From positions 1 through 31,360 of the forward strand of contig JANNSD010000053.1 of assembly GCA_031402225.1 (NCBI GenBank): a stretch of 31,360 bases of DNA, read 5' to 3'. The stretch comes from JAGGAG01 sp031402225. GTDB taxonomy: Bacteria > Gemmatimonadota > Gemmatimonadetes > Gemmatimonadales > GWC2-71-9. The notes beneath the pieces are model-generated. The model saw only the letters and a list, made by a program, of their open reading frames with translations. It was not told the DNA's origin and did not search any database. Below are positions 6,390 through 14,012 of this stretch, piece by piece. Numbering within the stretch: the stretch's first letter is position 1; each line of letters opens with the position of its first letter. A program made the translations under genes and the position numbers.

Positions 6390-8663
6390 CTATCGACAGT
6401 ACTCATCAAGCTGATCGAACCCGATCAGCACTTCGCGGGGTTTGCTCCCATCCGGTGGGCCGAGAATCCCGGCCATGTGCAGCTGGTCGATGACGCGCGC
6501 CGCTCGGCCGTACCCAATGCTCAGGCGTCGTTGCAGCAACGACGTCGAGCCCCCCTGGTTCTGGACGCAAACTTCCGCCGCCTCGCGGAAGAGCGCATCG
6601 CGCTTCTCGTCGCCCGGGTCCCTGGGGCCGCCCTCGGGCTCCGCTTCCTGCGCGCGGATGACGGCGAGGATGTCCTCCTCGGGCCGCTCCGCCTCACCGG
6701 CGAGTTTCGCCCGCCGCGCCTCGCGGCGCGCGGCATACCACTCCATGACGCGCTCGCTCTCTTCGGTCGCGATGTACGCCCCCTGGATCCGCATCGGCTC
6801 GCTGCTGCCCGGGGGCAGGAACAGCATGTCGCCGTTGCCCAGCAGCGCTTCCGCGCCGTTGCCGTCCAGGATGGTGCGGCTGTCGACCTTGGATGCCACC
6901 CGGAACGCGATTCGGCTCGGAAAGTTCGCCTTGATGAGGCCGGTAATGACGTTCACCGACGGCCGCTGCGTGGCGAGAATGAGGTGGATCCCGATGGCGC
7001 GCGCCTTCTGCGCGAGCATGGCGAGGGGCGTCTCCACCTCACCCTGCACCGTCATCATGAGGTCGGCCAGCTCGTCGATGATCAACACGATCATCGGGAG
7101 CACGCCCTCGTTGTAGGTGTCCGGCTCCGCGGGGGCGGGGGGCGTGTCGGGCGCCTCCGCGGCGATAGACGTGATCGTGGGCCGCGCCTTGAGCGGATAC
7201 CGGAGCGTCTTGCCGTCCACCACCTTGCGGTTGAAGTCGCTCAGGTTGCGCGCCCCGTTCGCCTGCAGCAGCTCGTACCGGCGATTCATCTCGAACACCG
7301 CCCACTTGAGCACCGCGGCGGCGTCGTGGCTGTGGGTCACGCCTTTGTTCCGCAGGTGGGGCAGCGTGTTGTACATGGAGAGCTCGACCATCTTCGGGTC
7401 GACCATCAGTAACCGTAGTTCGCGCGGGGTGTAGCGATAGATCAGGCTGGTGATGAGGCTGTTGATCGCCACCGACTTGCCGGTGCCGGTGGCGCCGGCG
7501 ATCAGCAGGTGCGGCATCTTCGCCAGGTCGGCCACGATCGGCTTCCCGGTGATGTCGCGGCCGAGCACCAGGGGGAGCATGCCCCGCGATCCATCCCACT
7601 CCGGCGACTCCAGCAGCTCGCGCAGGGTGACCATTCGCGCCTTCGGGTTCGGTACCTCGACGCCGACCGCGCCCTTTCCGGGAATGGGCGCCACCCGAAT
7701 GGAGGCCGCGCGCATCGCCATGGCCAGGTCGTCGGCCAGCGCCACGATCCGCTGGGCCTTCACGCCCGGCGCGGGCACCACCTCGAATTGCGTCACCACC
7801 GGTCCCGTCGTGCGGCCCGCAATCGTGCCCTCTACCTTGAAGGTCCGCAGCGTCTCCAGCAGCAAGGCCCCGAGGCGGTCGAGTTGCGCGTCACCGAGAT
7901 CAGTGTCTTGCGCGGCGGCTGGTGTGAGCAATTCGATCGGTGGGAGCTCATCCTCATCGGTGATGCTCGTCGGCGTGTCGGGTGCCGCCGCCTTGGCCTT
8001 CTTCTCCTTCTTTGCCCGGCTGGCCACCGGTGCCGCCGATGCGATCACCTCGTCATCGTCGTCCGCCACGGGACTGACCACCGCGGCCGCGGCACGGGCC
8101 AGGCGCTCCGACACCTTGGCCTTTCGCTCCGCTGGCGGCGCGACGACCACCGGGGCGCCCGCCGGCGCTGACACGCCGCCTCGCTCCAGTCGCTGCAGCG
8201 GGTGCCACGCCAAGGTTGCCAGCGTGACGGCCGACAGCGCCAGGAAGCCGAGAATGACGGCACCGGCCACGCCGACATAGTTCGGCATGTACACCGCGAA
8301 GAATCCGGGGAGCCACCCCACGAGGTGACCCAGGGTGCTCGCAGGATCATTGAGGTCCGTGGCGGTGACCCGGCCAAGAGTTCCGAGCAGGTACGGCACG
8401 AGCAGGCCGACCCCGGTGATCAGCAGCGCGGCGCGCTTCATGTCGAGCGATCCGAGACGGTCGAAGCCGGCCAGGGCCAGGGCCACGCCCAGCACCGGAA
8501 GCGCCAGGGCGCCAAGCCCGAGTGCGCTCCAAAGCCCGTCGCGCAGGAAATCGCCCACCTGACCGGTCAGGGGGAACGGAATGAGCGTGAGGCCGAGAAA
8601 GAGGCCAAGTCCGAGCGCCGCGAGCGCGGTCAGGCGGCGACGATGGGTGCTGTCCGAAGTCAT
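6390..8663 (-). CDS. ftsK: DNA translocase FtsK
   Basis: Septum-anchored ATPase that pumps chromosomal DNA during division and helps resolve dimers. The 757-residue product has an N-terminal membrane domain (about 11-155, several hydrophobic helices), a short charged and Ala/Pro-rich linker (160-250), and a RecA-like motor. Walker A GATGTGKS is at 390-397 and Walker B IVLIIDEL at 525-532. ATQRPSVNVITGLIKANFPS follows. The C-terminal winged-helix gamma domain (about 690-750) has GSTSLLQRRLSIGYGRAARV, the part that reads KOPS-type sites in characterised FtsK proteins. A Pro/Ala-rich insert lies just before Walker B (about 500-520). The linker is much shorter than in E. coli, more like SpoIIIE. 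Confidence 0.97.
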   Translation of the reverse strand: MTSDSTHRRRLTALAALGLGLFLGLTLIPFPLTGQVGDFLRDGLWSALGLGALALPVLGVALALAGFDRLGSLDMKRAALLITGVGLLVPYLLGTLGRVTATDLNDPASTLGHLVGWLPGFFAVYMPNYVGVAGAVILGFLALSAVTLATLAWHPLQRLERGGVSAPAGAPVVVAPPAERKAKVSERLARAAAAVVSPVADDDDEVIASAAPVASRAKKEKKAKAAAPDTPTSITDEDELPPIELLTPAAAQDTDLGDAQLDRLGALLLETLRTFKVEGTIAGRTTGPVVTQFEVVPAPGVKAQRIVALADDLAMAMRAASIRVAPIPGKGAVGVEVPNPKARMVTLRELLESPEWDGSRGMLPLVLGRDITGKPIVADLAKMPHLLIAGATGTGKSVAINSLITSLIYRYTPRELRLLMVDPKMVELSMYNTLPHLRNKGVTHSHDAAAVLKWAVFEMNRRYELLQANGARNLSDFNRKVVDGKTLRYPLKARPTITSIAAEAPDTPPAPAEPDTYNEGVLPMIVLIIDELADLMMTVQGEVETPLAMLAQKARAIGIHLILATQRPSVNVITGLIKANFPSRIAFRVASKVDSRTILDGNGAEALLGNGDMLFLPPGSSEPMRIQGAYIATEESERVMEWYAARREARRAKLAGEAERPEEDILAVIRAQEAEPEGGPRDPGDEKRDALFREAAEVCVQNQGGSTSLLQRRLSIGYGRAARVIDQLHMAGILGPPDGSKPREVLIGFDQLDEYCR

Positions 8664-8686
8664 GTCGGAAGATACAAGGCGGGCCC

Positions 8687-9415
8687 TCAGTGAGCGGCCG
8701 AGATGCGGCCGTCCCGCATCGCGGCCAGCACCGGAAATTCATCCTGCCGCGCGGCAAGGCGGACGTCTTCGCCGAAGCCGAGTCCGATCAATCGCCGGCC
8801 CGCGCTGCTCTGCCGCAGGAGCCGGTCCCACCGGTTGCCGTGATAGCGTGCCAGCTGCACCGCGGCGATCGCGGCATCGCTGAGTCCGCGCCCGCGCACC
8901 TGACCGGCCAATACTGCGCGCAGGAAACGACCGGCCGCGTACATGTCGTCCAGCCCGAAGGCACCTTCCCGGCCGGCGCACGCGACCAGCAACTCGCCGG
9001 TGTCCGCAAACAGCGCGCGGGCCCGCGACACCGTCACCGAGAAATTCACCGCCGCCAGCCCGTAGACCTGCGCGGCAGCACCCGCGCTGGCAAACGCGCC
9101 GGTGCCGTGCGTGGTGCACAGCACCACGACCCGGTCCTTCACGGCACGCGGTGTCATGTCCTTCGGGCTGTTGCCCAGGTCGAACCCGGGTATCCGGACG
9201 CAGTCCTGTTCACCGGCCAGCACCGCGCCGGGGACAGCACGCGCGCTGGACCGCGCCTCGTCGGCCGTGGCACAGGGAATGACGGCGGACGCGCCGTGGT
9301 GCAGGGCGGCACAGATGGTCGTGGTGGCCCGCAGGATATCGACGACAAACACCGTGCGCCCGGCGAGCGCCTGGCGCGCCAGGTCCGCCGGGGACAGCGC
9401 GACATCGACCGGCAC
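8687..9415 (-). CDS. comB: 2-phosphosulfolactate phosphatase family protein (ComB-like)
   Basis: ComB removes phosphate from 2-phosphosulfolactate, a step of coenzyme M synthesis in methanogens and of sulfolactate formation in some bacteria. The 242-residue product has the family motifs VVDILRATTT (24-33), GFDLGNSP (77-84), LCTTHGT (99-105) and CAGREGAFGLDD (146-157). It starts at GTG 9415, which shares one base with the accC stop (TAGTG), so translation is coupled to accC. No sulfolactate synthase or other partner is in view, so the actual substrate here is uncertain; only family membership is firm. Confidence 0.88.
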   Translation of the reverse strand: MPVDVALSPADLARQALAGRTVFVVDILRATTTICAALHHGASAVIPCATADEARSSARAVPGAVLAGEQDCVRIPGFDLGNSPKDMTPRAVKDRVVVLCTTHGTGAFASAGAAAQVYGLAAVNFSVTVSRARALFADTGELLVACAGREGAFGLDDMYAAGRFLRAVLAGQVRGRGLSDAAIAAVQLARYHGNRWDRLLRQSSAGRRLIGLGFGEDVRLAARQDEFPVLAAMRDGRISAAH

Positions 9416-10770
9416 TATTCCGGCTTGAGGAGGTGCGACTCGCGCTCGAGGTAGCGGGTGTCCACCTCGCCCGCGACGAAACCGGGCGATCGGATCACCC
9501 GGGCCAGGAACGCGATCGTGGTGGCCGGACCCTCGAGGATGAAGCTGTCGAGCGCCTGGCCCATGCGCTGGAGCGCTTCCTGCCGGTCATTGCCGTGCAC
9601 GATCACCTTGGCCAGGAGCGAGTCATAGTGCGGCGGCACGGTGTAGCCCGCGTACACATGCGTGTCCACGCGGACACCGGGCCCCCCCGGCGGATGATAC
9701 GCGGTGATGAGGCCCGGGCTCGGCTGGAAGTTGCGGTATGGATCCTCGGCGTTGATGCGGCACTCGATCGCGTGCCCCCGCAAGTACTCGCCGTTGCCCT
9801 TGAACGAGAGGTGTTCTCCCGCCGCGATGCGGATCTGGTCCTTCACCAGGTCGAAACTCGCCACCATCTCGGTGACGGGATGCTCCACCTGGATGCGGGT
9901 GTTCATTTCCATGAAGTAGAACGACCCGTCCGCATCCAGCAGGAACTCGACCGTGCCAGCGCCCACATAGCCGATGTTAGCTGCGAGCCGCACCGCGGCC
10001 TCGCCCATGGCGCGCCGCAACTCGATGGTGAGGGCCGGGCTCGGACTCTCCTCGATGAGCTTCTGGTGCCGCCGCTGCACCGAGCAGTCACGCTCGCCCA
10101 AGTGCACCACCTTGCCATGCGAATCACCCAGCACCTGGATTTCCACGTGCCGCGGATGCTCCAGGTACTTCTCGACGTAGACCGACCCGTTGCCAAACGC
10201 GGCCAGCGCCTCGTTCTGGGCCAGCGAGAACAGCTGGGCAAACTGTTCGCCGTCCCAGGCAATGCGCATGCCCTTCCCGCCCCCGCCCGCCGTCGCCTTG
10301 ATGATGACCGGGAAGCCGATACCTTCGGCCACCTGCAGCGCCTCGTCCGGGTCCTCGATGGTTCCCGCTGAGCCCGGCACCGTTGGCACGCCCGCTTCCT
10401 TCGCCAGCCGGCGGGCCGTCGCCTTGTCGCCCATCTGACGGATCTGGTCGGGGGTGGGCCCGATAAACGTGATGTTTGACGCGCCACAGGTCTCGGCGAA
10501 CTCCGCGTTCTCCGCCAGGAAGCCGTAGCCCGGGTGGATCGCATCGGCGCCGGTGATCTCGGCCGCCGCGATGATGTTGGGAATACGCAGGTAGGAGAGG
10601 CGCCCCGGCGCCGGCCCGATGCACACGTCGTCATCGGCGAAGCGGACGTGCAGCGACTCGCGGTCGGCTTCGCTATACACCGCCACCGTCTGCAGGCCGA
10701 GCTCGCGGCAGGCACGGATCACCCGCAGGGCGATCTCTCCCCGGTTGGCGATGAGGACCTTGCGAAACAT
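9415..10770 (-). CDS. accC: Acetyl-CoA carboxylase biotin carboxylase subunit AccC
   Basis: Carboxylates the biotin on AccB with ATP and bicarbonate, the first half-reaction of fatty-acid synthesis. The 451-residue product is normal length. It begins FRKVLIANRGEIALRVIRAC. The ATP-grasp glycine loop GGGGKGM is at 162-168, the ERDCSVQRRHQK segment at 226-237, and the metal/biotin site EMNTRIQVEHPVTE at 288-301. The ATG at 10768-10770 lies 7 bases after the pilT-like stop. AccB is encoded two genes upstream, with the pilus ATPase gene between them. Confidence 0.97.
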   Translation of the reverse strand: MFRKVLIANRGEIALRVIRACRELGLQTVAVYSEADRESLHVRFADDDVCIGPAPGRLSYLRIPNIIAAAEITGADAIHPGYGFLAENAEFAETCGASNITFIGPTPDQIRQMGDKATARRLAKEAGVPTVPGSAGTIEDPDEALQVAEGIGFPVIIKATAGGGGKGMRIAWDGEQFAQLFSLAQNEALAAFGNGSVYVEKYLEHPRHVEIQVLGDSHGKVVHLGERDCSVQRRHQKLIEESPSPALTIELRRAMGEAAVRLAANIGYVGAGTVEFLLDADGSFYFMEMNTRIQVEHPVTEMVASFDLVKDQIRIAAGEHLSFKGNGEYLRGHAIECRINAEDPYRNFQPSPGLITAYHPPGGPGVRVDTHVYAGYTVPPHYDSLLAKVIVHGNDRQEALQRMGQALDSFILEGPATTIAFLARVIRSPGFVAGEVDTRYLERESHLLKPE

Positions 10771-10777
10771 CAGCGGA

Positions 10778-11947
10778 TCAGGCGCCGGCGCCGGCGGCCT
10801 TGCCGGCGCCGGTGATGTCGCTGAAGGTACGGTCGGACGACCCCTCGATGCCCGAGATCCGCAGGGCGAACTCGCTCGGGTTGCTCGAGTAGAACAGCGC
10901 GCTCTCGTAGGACACCACGCCGTCCTTGTACCACTTCATCAGGGACTGGTCGAACGACTGCATGCCGTACGCCACCGAGCCCTCCGAGATGAGGTCGGGG
11001 ATGCTGAGCTGCTTCTCGATGTCGCGGATGTTGTCGGCCACCGCCGCGGTGTTGATGAGCACCTCGCACGCCGGTGCCCGGCCCCGGCCGTCCTTGCGGG
11101 GCACGAGGCGCAGGGACACGACCGCCTGCAGCGCCGTCGACAGCAGCGAGCGGATCTCCTGGTGCTGGTGCGGCGGATAGAAGGAGATGACGCGGTTGAT
11201 CGTCTGGGTCGCGTCGGTGGTGTGCAGGGTGCTGAACACGAGGTGCCCCGTGTCTGCCGCCTTGAGCGCCGTATCGAGCGTCTCCATGTCGCGGATCTCG
11301 CCGATCAGGATCACGTCGGGGTCCTGTCGCAGCACGTGCCGCAGCGCCGAAGCGAAGCTCAGGGTGTCGCTGCCAACCTCGCGCTGCGAAATGTTCGCAT
11401 TCACGTCGCGGTGCAGGAACTCGATCGGGTCCTCGATGGTGATGACGTTTACGCGACGGGCCTGGTTCACGTGGTTGATCATCGCCGCCAGGCAGGTGGA
11501 CTTCCCCGACCCCGTCACACCGGTCACCAGCACCAGGCCGCGCGCGCGCATGGAGATTTCCTCCAGCACCGGCGGAAGGGCCAGCTCGCGCACCGTCTTC
11601 ACCTCGTAGGGAATCGCCCGGAACGCGAAGGCCAGCGTGCCACGCTGCTGGTAGATGTTGGTGCGGAACCGCCCGACGCCCGGCACCCCGATGGCGAAGT
11701 CCGCCTCCTTCTTCTCCGCGAATTCCTTCACCTGGCGCGGCGTCATGATCTGCTCCGCCAGCAGCTTCAGGTCTTCGGGCTTGAGCGGCTGCATCTCCAG
11801 CGCCGTCAACTCGCCGTTGAGGCGCACGGTCGGGTGCCGGCCCACCTTGAGCAGGAGGTCCGACCCGTTCCGCTGGACCATCTGGGAGATGGCCTGCTTG
11901 AAGTTGAAGAGGGGCGGTGTGGCCCCGGCAGCGGTGGCGTCAGCCAT
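10778..11947 (-). CDS. pilT: PilT/PilU-family type IV pilus retraction ATPase
   Basis: Hexameric ATPase that powers pilus retraction and twitching in its characterised relatives. From ATG 11947 (MADATAAG) the product is 389 residues. The N-terminal PAS-like part has NGSDLLLKVGRHPTVRLNG. Walker A GVTGSGKS lies at 143-150, Walker B with DPDVILIGEIRD at about 209-220, and the His box GHLVFSTLHTTDA at 234-246. The C-terminal AIRNLIRE motif of PilT is replaced by AVADNIRD, and the tail (FDQSLMKWYKDGVVSYESAL) resembles PilU, so PilU-like is a fair alternative name. The start overlaps the accB stop by 8 bases; a longer frame to 12001 overlaps accB more and is unlikely. No other pilus gene is in the window. 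Confidence 0.93.
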   Translation of the reverse strand: MADATAAGATPPLFNFKQAISQMVQRNGSDLLLKVGRHPTVRLNGELTALEMQPLKPEDLKLLAEQIMTPRQVKEFAEKKEADFAIGVPGVGRFRTNIYQQRGTLAFAFRAIPYEVKTVRELALPPVLEEISMRARGLVLVTGVTGSGKSTCLAAMINHVNQARRVNVITIEDPIEFLHRDVNANISQREVGSDTLSFASALRHVLRQDPDVILIGEIRDMETLDTALKAADTGHLVFSTLHTTDATQTINRVISFYPPHQHQEIRSLLSTALQAVVSLRLVPRKDGRGRAPACEVLINTAAVADNIRDIEKQLSIPDLISEGSVAYGMQSFDQSLMKWYKDGVVSYESALFYSSNPSEFALRISGIEGSSDRTFSDITGAGKAAGAGA

Positions 11948-12473
11948 TCGGATCAACCCGGTACAGGACCTGGCCGTATTCGACCGGCGTGCCATCGTCA
12001 ACGCACATCTCGCGAATGACGCCGGAGACCTCGGCCTCGATCTCGTTCATGATCTTCATTGCCTCGATGATGCACACCGTCTGGCCCGACGTGACCCGGG
12101 ACCCGGGCTGCACGTAGGCGTCCACGCCCGGCTCGGGCGCGCGGTAGTACGTCCCCACCATCGGCGACCGGATCTCCTTGAGCGCCGCGGCCGGGGCCGC
12201 CGCTGGCTCGGCCGGTGCCTGCTGCGCCGGGGCGTGATGGGCTGGCGCCGGCACCGCCGCATGGAACACCGGGGCCGGGGCGGCGGCCGGGGCAAGCGCG
12301 GTTCGGGTGATGACCACCTTCGTCCCGAAGAAACCCTGCACCTCGATGGAGCCGATCTCGGGCGACTCACGCAGCAGGTCGGCCAGGCGTTTTACATCCT
12401 TGAGCTCAATGGACTTGATGCCCGGCATCGACTTGAGCAGCGTCGCAAGTTGCTTCATCTCCTCGGGTGTCAA
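11940..12473 (-). CDS. accB: Acetyl-CoA carboxylase biotin carboxyl carrier protein AccB
   Basis: Carries carboxybiotin between AccC and the carboxyltransferase. The 177-residue product has a helical N-terminus, an Ala/Pro-rich flexible linker (about 60-97) and a C-terminal biotinyl domain. The biotin attachment motif EAMKIMNE is at 137-144, with Lys140 the expected modified residue. The start is TTG at 12471-12473, supported by GGAGGT seven bases upstream; the first in-frame ATG (residue 6) has its purine-rich stretch directly against it and is a poorer choice. The stop overlaps the start of the pilT-like gene. Confidence 0.95.
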   Translation of the reverse strand: MTPEEMKQLATLLKSMPGIKSIELKDVKRLADLLRESPEIGSIEVQGFFGTKVVITRTALAPAAAPAPVFHAAVPAPAHHAPAQQAPAEPAAAPAAALKEIRSPMVGTYYRAPEPGVDAYVQPGSRVTSGQTVCIIEAMKIMNEIEAEVSGVIREMCVDDGTPVEYGQVLYRVDPNG

Positions 12474-12499
12474 CGGCGACCTCCGTGCAATGGTACTGA

Positions 12500-13582
12500 T
12501 CAGTGGAGTTCAAGCAGTTCGGTGCGACCATCCGACAGCAGTTCCGGGCCCGACGGGCCGAGGTACACGTCGTCCTCGAGCCGCACGCCGCCCCAGCCCG
12601 GAAGATAGATCCCCGGCTCGATGGTCACCACCGCGTGGAGCGGCAGGGGCAGCTCGTTGGTCTGCGAAAGCCGCGGCGCCTCATGCACTTCCAGCCCCAG
12701 ACCGTGCCCCAGGGAATGACCGAAGGCCTCGCCGAAACCGCGGGCGGCAATCACGTCGCGCGCGAGCGAGTCGGCCTCCCGACCCGTCAGCTGGGCCCGC
12801 ACCTGGGTGCGAGCGCGCAGCTGCGCTTCCTGTACCAGCGCATGGATGGTACGCTGCCGGTCGTCGGCTCGTCCGACCACCATGGTCCGGGTCAGGTCGG
12901 AACAGTAGCCGTCCAGCTGCGCGCCGAAATCGATCAGCAACAATTCGTTCGGCTGGATCTCGCGCGCCGTAGTGCGCGCGTGGGGCAGCGCTGCGCGCGG
13001 GCCCGAGGCGACAATAGTCGGGAACGGATGCCACTCCGAGCCGCGCCGACGGAGCGCCGATTCCAGCCGCGCGGCCACGTCGAGTTCCCGGTCGCCGGCA
13101 CGCACCGTCGGCAGCACTTCCGCCAGCGCATCCTGCGCCAGCGATGCCGCCGCCCGGATCGACGCCACCTCCTGCGGATCCTTGGCGGCGCGCAGGCGCT
13201 CCACCAGGTCGGTCGTCGGGATGACCTGCGCCCGCGTGAGCCGGCTCAGTCGTTCCGCATCGCGCGTCGTGAGCACATGGGACTCCACGCCAAGCCGCTC
13301 CAGTGGCCGCTGGCCCAGCACGCGGCCGAGGCGATCCCAGATCGACGCGGGGTCGATCTGCACTTCCACGCCCGGCGCCTCGAGCGGCGCCTGCACCGCA
13401 TACCGGAAATCGGTGATGAGCATGGCGCCTGCCGCCCGGACCAGCAACAGGCCCGCCGAGCCCGAGAAGCCTGTGAGGTAGCGGATGTTCGGCAAGTGCG
13501 TGACCAGCAGCGCATCGATGCCGTCCGGCTCGAGGGCGCGCGCCACCGCCGCGACGCGCTGCGGCCCCGCCGTGCTGCTCAC
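12500..13582 (-). CDS. pepP: Xaa-Pro aminopeptidase, M24B family
   Basis: Cytoplasmic metallopeptidase that removes an N-terminal residue before proline; some relatives are prolidases and the two cannot be told apart here. The 360-residue product has a creatinase-type N-terminal domain (THLPNIRYLTGFSGSAGLLL) and a pita-bread catalytic domain. The five metal ligands are visible: Asp218 (LLLIDFGAQ), Asp229 (YCSDLTRTM), His293 (GHSLGHGLGLEVHE), Glu322 (TIEPGIYLPGWGG) and Glu336 (VRLEDDV). It starts at GTG 13582 and overlaps the aroQ stop by 3 bases (GTGA), so the two are coupled. Confidence 0.95.
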   Translation of the reverse strand: MSSTAGPQRVAAVARALEPDGIDALLVTHLPNIRYLTGFSGSAGLLLVRAAGAMLITDFRYAVQAPLEAPGVEVQIDPASIWDRLGRVLGQRPLERLGVESHVLTTRDAERLSRLTRAQVIPTTDLVERLRAAKDPQEVASIRAAASLAQDALAEVLPTVRAGDRELDVAARLESALRRRGSEWHPFPTIVASGPRAALPHARTTAREIQPNELLLIDFGAQLDGYCSDLTRTMVVGRADDRQRTIHALVQEAQLRARTQVRAQLTGREADSLARDVIAARGFGEAFGHSLGHGLGLEVHEAPRLSQTNELPLPLHAVVTIEPGIYLPGWGGVRLEDDVYLGPSGPELLSDGRTELLELH

Positions 13583-14010
13583 GGCAAGCGACCGGCGAGG
13601 GCCCGAAGGGCCATCCGATAGCCCTCAGCGCCGAAGCCGCAGATGAATCCCACCGCCAGGTCGGCGATGTGCGAGTGGCGACGCGCCGCCTCGCGCGCGA
13701 AGAGGTTGCTGAGGTGCACCTCCACAAACGGCACCTGCACCGCCAGCAGGGCATCGCGCAGGCCGAGGCTGGTGTGGGTCAGCGCGCCGGCATTGATGAC
13801 GGCGCCCTGGACCCGGCCGGGTAGCGCCTGGACCGCATCAATGAATTCGCCCTCATGATTGGTCTGGAACCATTCGAGCTCGACACCCAGCAGCGCGGCG
13901 TCCGCCCGCAACAGGGCCTCGATTTCCGGGAGCGTCGTGCGACCGTAGATCTCAGGCTCGCGCTGTCCCAGCAGGTTCAGGTTGGGACCATTGAGAACTG
14001 CGAAGCGCAT
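13579..14010 (-). CDS. aroQ: 3-dehydroquinate dehydratase, type II
   Basis: Dehydrates 3-dehydroquinate to 3-dehydroshikimate in the shikimate pathway. The 143-residue length is standard for the type II dodecameric enzyme. It begins FAVLNGPNLNLLGQREPEIY, with catalytic Tyr22 in PEIYG. TNHEGEFIDA, NAGALTHTS and VEVHLSN (catalytic His) follow, and GFICGFGAEGY closes the fold. ATG 14010 lies 2 bases after the stop of the upstream TPR gene. No other shikimate gene is in the window. Confidence 0.97.
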   Translation of the reverse strand: MRFAVLNGPNLNLLGQREPEIYGRTTLPEIEALLRADAALLGVELEWFQTNHEGEFIDAVQALPGRVQGAVINAGALTHTSLGLRDALLAVQVPFVEVHLSNLFAREAARRHSHIADLAVGFICGFGAEGYRMALRALAGRLP

Positions 14011-14012
14011 GA

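Noticed and set aside
10619..12019. 466-codon plus-strand frame across accC, pilT and accB
   Set aside because: Antisense shadow; no motif, while the minus strand encodes intact Walker and biotin motifs.
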